Of a DNA stretch of 64,000 bases, positions 57,987-64,000 are shown in pieces; within the stretch, counting starts at the first letter, position 1, and each line of letters starts with the position of its first letter. The notes beneath the pieces were generated by a model. The model saw only the letters and a program-made list of their open reading frames with translations, was not told the DNA's origin and made no database searches. The stretch is from Paenibacillus taiwanensis DSM 18679 (GTDB taxonomy: Bacteria > Bacillota > Bacilli > Paenibacillales > Paenibacillaceae): NCBI RefSeq assembly GCF_000425125.1, contig NZ_AULE01000028.1, forward strand, positions 204,232 to 268,231, given 5' to 3'. Position numbers and translations under genes: made by a program.

Positions 57987-59165
57987 ATGATAAAAGTAGG
58001 GCGAATTACGGCAGCTCTGCTTCTCGTAGCCGTTGGAGTATTGCTGCTGCTTGATCAGTTTTTGAAGGCTAACACCATTACGCTGCTTCTGACTTGGTGG
58101 CCCCTCCTGTTAGTAGGCTGGGGAGTAGAGGCGGTTATATATGGTTGGATAAATAAAACTCGCAAATGGAAATTTGATATTATTGGCATGTTTACAGCCG
58201 TAGGCATTGCGGCCGCTGTTTTTACAGTTGCGCAGCCACAGCTATTCCGCGACTTTATTCGCAGCGTCCAATTCGACTTTTCTATGATGAAACAGATGGT
58301 GTCATTGGACGGTGTTAATTTCGAGCAACCGATACAAAAGGAACGTATATCCGTGGACACAGAATCGCTCCAAGTAGAACAGCAGATCGGGGATGTATAT
58401 ATTCAATCGGGAACAGGCGATGAGATCATCGTTGAATCTCTTATTACGGTATATGGCCTTAACAAGGAAGAAGCTAGGGCAGTTGCTGATCCTATCCAGG
58501 TACAACTTGAGCATAACCAGCAAGAACGGAGCTGGACGATCCGCACGATTGGGGCGGATCAGATATATCGTTTGGGACATAAGGCTCGTATCGACCTCAA
58601 GATTTCAATTCCGTCCTCTATACGAATGCGTAGTTACGTTCGAGTGGAGAGTGGGGATGTCTATATGCGCGGCACCTCTGGAGATGCGATCATAACCTCA
58701 CATAATGGCGATATTTTAGTAATGGATATCGCCGGTAAGGTGCAGACGGAATCTTACAGCGGTGATGTGGAAGTGAAGAATATTAGAGGTAATGTCCAAC
58801 TCCACAATGAAACTGGCGATATTATTGCCAATCGTATGGAACATGATGCATTGATTGTGGCTAGCGGCGGCGATGTGTCAATACACGATGTAAAAGGTAA
58901 CGTTAGTGTTAGCTGCCTAAATGGTAAAGTGGAAGTAGATACGGAGCAAATCGGCGGAGATTGGGACATAAAGGGGCTGGCAAGCGACGTTACTTTACAG
59001 TTGCCAGCGCATGCAGATATGACGATAACTGCAGAATCGTTATATGGCAGCATTCAAAGTGATTATTTGTTTTCGATCCATAACAGGCGGATGACAGGTG
59101 TTGTGGGGAACGGTCAATATCAAGTGCAAGTCAAGACAAACGGCAGTATTCAAGTAGGACATTAA
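57987..59165 (+). CDS. LiaI/LiaF-like membrane protein with DUF4097 domain
   Basis: A 392-residue protein. Residues 5-80 hold three or four helices like the LiaI-LiaF-type N-terminal region (LLLVAVGVLLLLDQFL, WWPLLLVGWGVEAVIYG). From about residue 110 to the end is a repetitive beta-rich DUF4097 domain with the period SGDVYMRGTSGDAIITSHNG, a right-handed beta-helix-like pattern. In Bacillus LiaF regulates the LiaRS cell-envelope stress system. ATG 57987 is better spaced after GGAG than GTG 57978. Likely the sensory or anti-sigma partner in this operon. Confidence 0.82.
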   Translation: MIKVGRITAALLLVAVGVLLLLDQFLKANTITLLLTWWPLLLVGWGVEAVIYGWINKTRKWKFDIIGMFTAVGIAAAVFTVAQPQLFRDFIRSVQFDFSMMKQMVSLDGVNFEQPIQKERISVDTESLQVEQQIGDVYIQSGTGDEIIVESLITVYGLNKEEARAVADPIQVQLEHNQQERSWTIRTIGADQIYRLGHKARIDLKISIPSSIRMRSYVRVESGDVYMRGTSGDAIITSHNGDILVMDIAGKVQTESYSGDVEVKNIRGNVQLHNETGDIIANRMEHDALIVASGGDVSIHDVKGNVSVSCLNGKVEVDTEQIGGDWDIKGLASDVTLQLPAHADMTITAESLYGSIQSDYLFSIHNRRMTGVVGNGQYQVQVKTNGSIQVGH

Positions 59166-59198
59166 CTTGTCAATGATATTATCCCTTGTAAGTTAACA

Positions 59199-59228
59199 TT
59201 GACAAAATAAAAATAGAAGACGTACAAT
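59199..59228 (+). promoter_or_regulatory. Sigma-A promoter of perR
   Basis: TTGACA (59199-59204), 18 bases, TACAAT (59223-59228). The consensus -35 and good -10 make it a strong candidate; the PerR box lies just downstream. Confidence 0.75.
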
Positions 59229-59245
59229 GGACATATATTATTTGT

Positions 59246-59260
59246 TGATAATTGTTATAA
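59246..59260. promoter_or_regulatory. Per box (PerR operator)
   Basis: TGATAATTGTTATAA agrees with the consensus TTATAATNATTATAA at 12 of 14 defined positions. It lies 56 bases before the perR start and downstream of the -10, suited to autorepression by PerR. Confidence 0.7.
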
Positions 59261-59315
59261 TGTAATATTGATACCCGTCAGTAACAAAGATTAAGGATAG
59301 AAGGTGGTGGTCAGG

Positions 59316-59756
59316 ATGCAGACGCGGGTTCAGCATGCATTGGAACATTTAAAGATGTCCGGCGTACGAATTACACCGCAGCGTCATGCCATATTGGAAT
59401 ATTTGATGGATTCCATGACACATCCGACTGCAGACGAGATCTATCGAGCGCTAGAGCCTAAGTTTCCAAGCATGAGTGTTGCTACTGTATACAATAACTT
59501 AAAGACGTTTATTGAAGCGGGCCTTGTGCATGAATTAACTTATGGTGATAGTTCTAGCCGCTTCGATGCGAATGTGTCGGATCACTACCATGCGATATGC
59601 GAAAAGTGCGGGAAGATTGCTGATTTTTCAATGCCAGCGCTTGAGGCCGTTGAACAGACAGCAGCAGAACGAACGGGATTTCTCATCCGCGGACATCGAA
59701 TGGAAGTGTATGGAGTGTGTCAGACTTGCGCAGAAAACAATTGTGTAAGTTCCTAA
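59316..59756 (+). CDS. perR: Peroxide-responsive repressor PerR
   Basis: A 146-residue Fur-family regulator. The regulatory metal site of PerR is complete: His 36, Asp 84, His 90, His 92 and Asp 103 (B. subtilis PerR: 37, 85, 91, 93, 104), and the structural Zn site has Cys 95, 98 and CxxC near the end (CQTC). Asp 103 rather than Glu separates PerR from Fur. It senses hydrogen peroxide by iron-catalysed His oxidation and represses oxidative-defence genes. ATG 59316 after AAGGTGGT is preferred over GTG 59304. A Per box lies upstream. Confidence 0.94.
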   Translation: MQTRVQHALEHLKMSGVRITPQRHAILEYLMDSMTHPTADEIYRALEPKFPSMSVATVYNNLKTFIEAGLVHELTYGDSSSRFDANVSDHYHAICEKCGKIADFSMPALEAVEQTAAERTGFLIRGHRMEVYGVCQTCAENNCVSS

Positions 59757-59779
59757 ACAATATGAGTATTCTTAATATG

Positions 59780-59810
59780 CGCGCAGCGACTGAGGTCCTG
59801 CGCGTTTTTA
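59780..59810 (+). terminator. Terminator of perR
   Basis: CGCGCAG (59780-59786) pairs with CTGCGCG (59798-59804), then TTTTT. Confidence 0.88.
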
Positions 59811-59855
59811 ATTTGTGTTTATGCGTTTCATAACGCCATCAGAATGGAGGCTGAC

Positions 59856-61589
59856 ATGGGAAATAGCAATAGTGCAAGATACATGTCAAGAAGTACAAAT
59901 AAGCCTAAACCTAGACGAAGACGAGGTGGATGTCTCTTTTTGTTAGTTGGCTTATGTCTGCTTGGTTTTAGTGTGTGGCAGGGTTGGAAGCAAGGGCTGC
60001 CCAATCCAGATTATGCCAACACTAAATTACACGTCAAACAAGCCATTACCTGGAACGGCGAAGCTTCTGGATATGGAGCTAAAGGGAGCGGAGAAGAGTT
60101 ATTAATTCCGCTTAAAGCGGTGCAAGAGCGAATAATGCCAGCGGCTATATATGAGAAAACATCCAAACTTGTTATTCTGACGAATGAATCACATGTTGCT
60201 GCCGTTTCAACAGAAGGCGATACAGGCTGGCTGGACGGAAACGTGAAAAATTGGGGGATTGGCGCTCAACTAGCAGGTGATCAAGTATATGTCCCGGCTA
60301 AAGTGTTGGAAGAACTAGAAGTGGCAACAGTTAAGGAATTTGCAGATACCGGAAACATTCGTATCACATTCCCAGGAGATACGATTCAAACGGGGAAGAT
60401 CAAGCAGCAGGACAAGGTGGGGACGGTAGCCATGCGCTATCACCCAGAGAAAAAAGCGCCTATCGTCCGGGACTTGCCTGCTGGCACGGCAATTACAATG
60501 TGGTCGCTGCAAGAAGATTGGATTCTTATTCAAGATGATGGGGGACGACTTGGCTATGTTCGTGAAGAAGAAGTCGAGCTGTTGGAAAAGGAGAGTGTGC
60601 CCAAGGTAAAGCCGCTGTCACCTCCTCAATTTGTCGAGGAAGAGATACCTGTAAGCTTGGCGTGGGAGGCTGTATACTCACGGAATCCGAATCCGGATTC
60701 GCTGCCGAATATGCCAGGTATCAATGTAATTAGCCCAACCTGGTTCAGCCTGAAAGACAATGAAGGCAACGTAGCCAGTAAAGCAGACAAACGGCTTATG
60801 GATTGGGCGAAGGCAGAGGGCAAGTATGTATGGGCGTTATTTAGCAACAGCTTTGATCCTGAACGAACAACAGCAGCGCTAGCCTCCTTTGAACGTAGAG
60901 AACGCTCGATCCGCCAACTTCTTGCCTATGCAGAACAGTATAAGTTGGATGGTATAAATATTGACTACGAGAACGTAAACGTAGAGGATCGGGACAACCT
61001 GACTCAATTCGTTCGTGAATTAACTCCTTTGTTCCGCATGAAAGGGTTGGTTGTATCTATTGATGTCACGGCCAAATCAAGCAGCGGCAGGTGGTCACAA
61101 TTTCTCGATCGGGAAGCGCTTGGTGCTGCTGTCGATTATATGATGGTTATGGCGTATGATGAGCATTGGGCAGCAAGCCCGAAGTCAGGCTCGGTGTCAT
61201 CTCTGCCGTGGGCAAAAAGTGTAGTGGCCCGCATTATAGAAGAAGACAACGTTCCAGCGCATAAAATGGTACTTGGGATGCCACTCTACACTCGAATTTG
61301 GTCAGAGACCAGCGAGGCTGGCGAAACAAAGGTGAAGTCTCAATCCGTCGGGATGAGATCAATAAAGGAGTGGCTGGAGAAATATAAGCTAACACCTACC
61401 TTCTCCGAGCAAGAAGGACAGTATTATGCGGAGGCGACAGACAAAGGTGTGAGGCAGCGCGTATGGATTGAAGACGAAACTTCTATTAATGCACGTATTA
61501 AAATGGCAAAAGAGTTGAAGCTTGGCGGTGTTGCGGTATGGGCGAGAGCATTAGGGGATGATGATATTTGGAAAATCGTTCACTACTGA
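59856..61589 (+). CDS. Membrane-anchored GH18 protein with SH3 domain
   Basis: A 577-residue protein. The N-terminus has the basic cluster PKPRRRRGG followed by one membrane helix (CLFLLVGLCLLGFSVW, residues 27-45), a type II anchor. Residues 60-180 resemble a copper-amine-oxidase-N/stalk domain; 190-250 an SH3b domain (VGTVAMRYHPEKKAPIVRDL); 270-575 a GH18 barrel with DGINIDYENV (the DxxDxDxE-type catalytic motif, ending Glu) and YMMVMAYDEHW. Such proteins are cortex or cell-wall glycoside hydrolases and many act in sporulation. GGAGGCTGAC precedes ATG 59856. Relation to PerR unclear. Confidence 0.88.
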   Translation: MGNSNSARYMSRSTNKPKPRRRRGGCLFLLVGLCLLGFSVWQGWKQGLPNPDYANTKLHVKQAITWNGEASGYGAKGSGEELLIPLKAVQERIMPAAIYEKTSKLVILTNESHVAAVSTEGDTGWLDGNVKNWGIGAQLAGDQVYVPAKVLEELEVATVKEFADTGNIRITFPGDTIQTGKIKQQDKVGTVAMRYHPEKKAPIVRDLPAGTAITMWSLQEDWILIQDDGGRLGYVREEEVELLEKESVPKVKPLSPPQFVEEEIPVSLAWEAVYSRNPNPDSLPNMPGINVISPTWFSLKDNEGNVASKADKRLMDWAKAEGKYVWALFSNSFDPERTTAALASFERRERSIRQLLAYAEQYKLDGINIDYENVNVEDRDNLTQFVRELTPLFRMKGLVVSIDVTAKSSSGRWSQFLDREALGAAVDYMMVMAYDEHWAASPKSGSVSSLPWAKSVVARIIEEDNVPAHKMVLGMPLYTRIWSETSEAGETKVKSQSVGMRSIKEWLEKYKLTPTFSEQEGQYYAEATDKGVRQRVWIEDETSINARIKMAKELKLGGVAVWARALGDDDIWKIVHY

Positions 61590-61673
61590 GTTTCGTATGA
61601 GGAATGGATATGAATGTGCGTATGCGTCTGTGACGTGAACTTATAACTTTATTGTAAAATGACATGTAAAAAG

Positions 61674-61727
61674 AGCCGTTATCTTCTTCAGCATCATTTA
61701 GCTGATAGAAAGTATAACGGCTTTTTT
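61674..61727. terminator. Bidirectional terminator between GH18 and ygzB genes
   Basis: AGCCGTTAT (61674-61682) pairs with ATAACGGCT (61714-61722), followed by TTTTT on the plus strand; on the minus strand five T (complement of AAAAA) follow. It ends both convergent transcripts. Confidence 0.85.
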
Positions 61728-61801
61728 GTTGTTTATTTTATAGAGATAAACATGTTCATGATGCGATTTCGTCTGTTAGAGCGTGACTTGCTGCTAAGGG
61801 G

Positions 61802-62257
61802 TTAATTGGATTTGGGCACTGAAGTATTCTGTGCAGGATTAGAAGCTGGAAGGTGGCTGTTATGATCAGAATCTGTAACCTCATATAAAGGATGCTCCGT
61901 GGCCTGATCAGGATCGAGTGTCAGTATGGTGCGGCAGAACATGCAGCGATCGGTTTTTCCTAATATTTTGGTTTGTTTGCCGCATTCAGGACATTGAAGC
62001 ATGATGGCACTGGTAGAGAGCATTCCTGCCCAGAAGTAAATAGCTACACTTCCTAAGAGCGCTATCATCCCAATAATCATAAATATCGCCGCAAAAGGTC
62101 TGCCTGCCAGTCCCCACATAAGAATGCCGGCTGTACCTAATACCATCAATCCCATGCCGCCCATAGTTAATACTAAACCCCATAATCTAAATTCATTAAT
62201 CTTGCTGGACTTGAACAATCGTGGCTGTTGAACAGGTTTGTTCGATAGATGGTTCAT
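61802..62257 (-). CDS. ygzB: YgzB family protein (DUF2614-like)
   Basis: A 151-residue membrane protein. Residues 1-20 are basic/polar, then two helices (LWGLVLTMGGMGLMVLGTAG and FAAIFMIIGMIALLGSVAIY), and a small zinc ribbon CPECGKQTKILGKTDRCMFC. This matches YgzB of Bacillus, encoded next to perR and ygxA. The frame extends to 62296, but ATG 62257 has AGGAG upstream and starts MNHLSNKP. Function unknown. Confidence 0.88.
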   Translation of the reverse strand: MNHLSNKPVQQPRLFKSSKINEFRLWGLVLTMGGMGLMVLGTAGILMWGLAGRPFAAIFMIIGMIALLGSVAIYFWAGMLSTSAIMLQCPECGKQTKILGKTDRCMFCRTILTLDPDQATEHPLYEVTDSDHNSHLPASNPAQNTSVPKSN

Positions 62258-62421
62258 GGTAGCGACTCCTATCAAGAATAGAATAGTTTTATACAAATTA
62301 GGAGGAAAGAGACGATCTATGTAGAATTATAAACTATCATCACCTGTAAAGAAAAGCCATTATGTTAAATGAACAGTTTGAATGCATGCAAGAAGAACGC
62401 TAATAAAAGTGTGGGGTACGT

Positions 62422-63336
62422 GTGGACAAAGGAATTAGGAAGTATTCACTGCCAATAGGTCATCTTCTAAATGACGAATTAGTTGTCGGTATCATTACTT
62501 TAGACCGAGAAGCTGTCGAATCTAAGATTCCCCAGTTTGTAGAGTGGCATCATTACGTGCTTGTGATTCAGAACACCTCTATGCCTCTTCCGCGGAGTCC
62601 GATTCGGTTAATTGATGAGGATAACCAGCATATAATCGTTACTTGCTTGGCTGCGAGTGAGCTTATGGAGGGGGACCTTATGAGAAATGATGACATGAGG
62701 CGCGTGATTGCAATGGGAAACATAGAATGGGATCGGTTCGGTTATATTGAAACATTGCGGCACAAGCTCCGCGGTGTTAAGAGTGAGAGGGAGCAATTGA
62801 TACTCTCCAAGTTTACTTCATTTGTTTACGCCTATTGGAATGCCAAGCGAATGCTGCTTGCAGGCTATGAACTGGATGCGCTGACTTCAATAGCAAAAGC
62901 ATTAAGGGAATGGGCAGAGTTGTCCGCATACGAGGAAGGTTTGGTGCCGGACCTTCATATTTGGCACCAGGTAAAGTCGTTGAATCCGGGTGTACATAAG
63001 TTGTATGAAGAATTGGCAACTAGCGAGGAGACGATACACCAACGTGTTGAATTAGTGCTCCTTGCTTGTGAGTTCTCGATTACAACCAAGATGAAGACGT
63101 GCTTGGCTCCTCTTATTCGTATACTTAAACAAGCAGAGAATGGGGTTACGTTACAGGAAATGGAGCAGTTTGCTGAGCTGCAAGTAGTGGCTGAGCACTT
63201 GCCAATGCTGATGGATAAGCTGATGGGAAAAGGATACGTCCAAACTACATTAACGTTACCAGAAGATACGTGGGCACCGCTTGGCTTTGCTCCGGTGTAC
63301 CACTGGAACGGGGAACGAGAGGTAGTTCATGGCTGA
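62422..63336 (+). CDS. ygxA: Nucleotidyltransferase-like protein YgxA
   Basis: A 304-residue soluble protein. The region VRVIAMGNIEWDRFG and similar stretches, plus the order between ygzB and an rRNA operon, match B. subtilis YgxA, which is annotated as nucleotidyltransferase-like. The N-terminal 110 residues are alpha/beta; the rest is helical (FTSFVYAYWNAKRMLLAGYE). No clear catalytic GS motif is visible, so activity is doubtful. GTG 62422 is the likely start. Family assignment relies partly on synteny. Confidence 0.78.
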   Translation: MDKGIRKYSLPIGHLLNDELVVGIITLDREAVESKIPQFVEWHHYVLVIQNTSMPLPRSPIRLIDEDNQHIIVTCLAASELMEGDLMRNDDMRRVIAMGNIEWDRFGYIETLRHKLRGVKSEREQLILSKFTSFVYAYWNAKRMLLAGYELDALTSIAKALREWAELSAYEEGLVPDLHIWHQVKSLNPGVHKLYEELATSEETIHQRVELVLLACEFSITTKMKTCLAPLIRILKQAENGVTLQEMEQFAELQVVAEHLPMLMDKLMGKGYVQTTLTLPEDTWAPLGFAPVYHWNGEREVVHG

Positions 63337-63348
63337 TTGCCGTTGTGG

Positions 63349-63381
63349 TTCAGCCAAGTGTATGTTGTAAGCTTGGCTGAA
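63349..63381 (+). terminator. Perfect ten-base-pair hairpin after ygxA
   Basis: TTCAGCCAAG (63349-63358) pairs exactly with CTTGGCTGAA (63372-63381). There is no T-run, so it may stabilise the 3' end rather than terminate. Confidence 0.45.
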
Positions 63382-63552
63382 GTAAGCATAAGGCCTCTAT
63401 ATCTGTACCTTATAATTAAGTGTTGACTTGATTGCTTGGGGTATGATAAATTAGAACTCGTCCTTCTTATAGGGGATGCGAGATAAGCGTTGAGGGTTTG
63501 ATCGTTCAAATATATGAACGAAACGACTGAAAAACTTTTTCAAAAAAAGTGC

Positions 63553-63582
63553 TTGACTCGAAAGTGGTTAACATGGTATATT
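63553..63582 (+). promoter_or_regulatory. rRNA operon promoter P
   Basis: TTGACT (63553-63558), 18 bases, TATATT (63577-63582), with an A/T-rich UP-like stretch immediately upstream. Confidence 0.75.
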
Positions 63583-63649
63583 ATAAAAGTCGCCGCTGAA
63601 CGATGCGACGAACTAAAGCGGAATTGGTTAACGGCCAATCAGCTTATAT

Positions 63650-63670
63650 TGTTCCTTGAAAACTGAACAA
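63650..63670 (+). promoter_or_regulatory. boxA-like antitermination element of the rrn leader
   Basis: The stretch beginning TGTTCCTTGAAAACTGAAC is the conserved leader sequence of Bacilli rRNA operons that recruits Nus factors. Confidence 0.6.
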
Positions 63671-63827
63671 CGAGCAACGTTGAATGAAGGACATGACTTC
63701 GGTCATGAAGCGCATTTAACGGGAATGTTAAGAATCACGAGATTTATCTCGTCAGCAATACAAATGAGCAAGTCAAACACTTGAGTGAAATTTGATCACA
63801 ATCTTTTGATTGTGTAGCGAAATTCGC

Positions 63828-64000
63828 TTTAATGGAGAGTTTGATCCTGGCTCAGGACGAACGCTGGCGGCGTGCCTAATACATGCAAGTCGAGCGGAGT
63901 TGATGAGGTGCTTGCACCTCTGAGACTTAGCGGCGGACGGGTGAGTAACACGTAGGTAACCTGCCTGTAAGACTGGGATAACCCACGGAAACGTGAGCTA
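63828..64000 (+). rRNA. 16S ribosomal RNA, 5' part
   Basis: TTTAATGGAGAGTTTGATCC, then the universal 27F site and GACGAACGCTGGCGGCGTGCC. The segment from the V1 loop (GATGAGGTGCTTGCACCTCT) to GGATAACCCACGG is of Paenibacillaceae type. It continues beyond the window; about 173 of 1550 bases are present. Confidence 0.98.

Larger units (their letters stand above)
63337..63827 (+). other. rrn upstream region and leader
   Basis: After the ygxA stop come a hairpin without T-run (63349-63381), an inverted repeat TCGTTCA/TGAACGA (63502-63508 and 63515-63521), an A-tract, the rrn promoter at 63553-63582 and a leader. The leader holds a boxA-like element at 63650-63670 and processing-type hairpins at 63737-63752 (ACGAGA/TCTCGT) and 63797-63814 (CACAATC/GATTGTG). 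No tRNA gene is present. Confidence 0.8.

Overview
The window comes from a Gram-positive, endospore-forming member of the Firmicutes, most likely Paenibacillus or a close relative. The evidence is the start of a 16S rRNA gene at the right edge with Paenibacillaceae-like sequence, a YyaC spore-maturation protein, GatCAB, PerR/YgzB/YgxA next to an rrn operon (the same order as in Bacillus subtilis), AGGAGG-type ribosome binding sites with frequent TTG/GTG starts, and a YesMN-type two-component system beside a sugar ABC transporter. It is ordinary chromosome. I see no phage, insertion sequence, integron, CRISPR array or tRNA gene.

Layout. 1-252: tail of a glycoside hydrolase. 404-10358: a galactoside-use locus (YesM-like kinase, YesN-like regulator, sugar-binding lipoprotein, two permeases, large GH2 beta-galactosidase) with cre-like sites before the binding protein and before the permeases. 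10377-12641: EamA transporter, DUF1328 peptide, DUF948 protein. 12832-21257: a general-stress sigma-B module built like the Bacillus cereus RsbK/RsbY/RsbM pathway (receiver-PP2C phosphatase, giant hybrid kinase, CheR-type methyltransferase, a further receiver-kinase, RsbV, RsbW, SigB). 21551-33294: amino acid permease, alanine dehydrogenase, YtxH protein, PAP2 phosphatase, asparaginase, CutC, DUF1128, YyaC, a tiny holin-like toxin, alpha/beta hydrolase, SdpR-like repressor, DUF6483 protein and a methyltransferase. 33519-38908: GNAT enzyme, then a cell-surface group (secreted Ig/cadherin-like protein, O-antigen-ligase-like polymerase with a GC-rich helical tail, two unknown small proteins). 39228-41162: DedA, a thioredoxin-fold protein and a metallo-beta-lactamase-fold hydrolase. 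41413-42359: AT-rich, degenerate stretch. 42360-48014 (minus): DUF418 protein, response regulator, kinase and a LanFEG-like ABC exporter. 48169-56520: Xaa-Pro peptidase, IDEAL-like protein, split ThrE-type exporter, gatCAB, GNAT, MgtC. 56671-59165: ECF sigma factor with TM2 and LiaI/DUF4097 membrane proteins. 59316-64000: perR, membrane-anchored GH18 protein, ygzB, ygxA, then the rrn promoter, leader and 16S start.

How the parts fit. Three signalling blocks dominate: sugar sensing driving beta-galactoside uptake and hydrolysis under catabolite control; a phosphorelay-driven partner switch freeing sigma-B; and two envelope-stress blocks (a LanFEG-like module under its own two-component system, and an ECF sigma operon). 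All functions are inferred from reading the sequence; no database search was possible.
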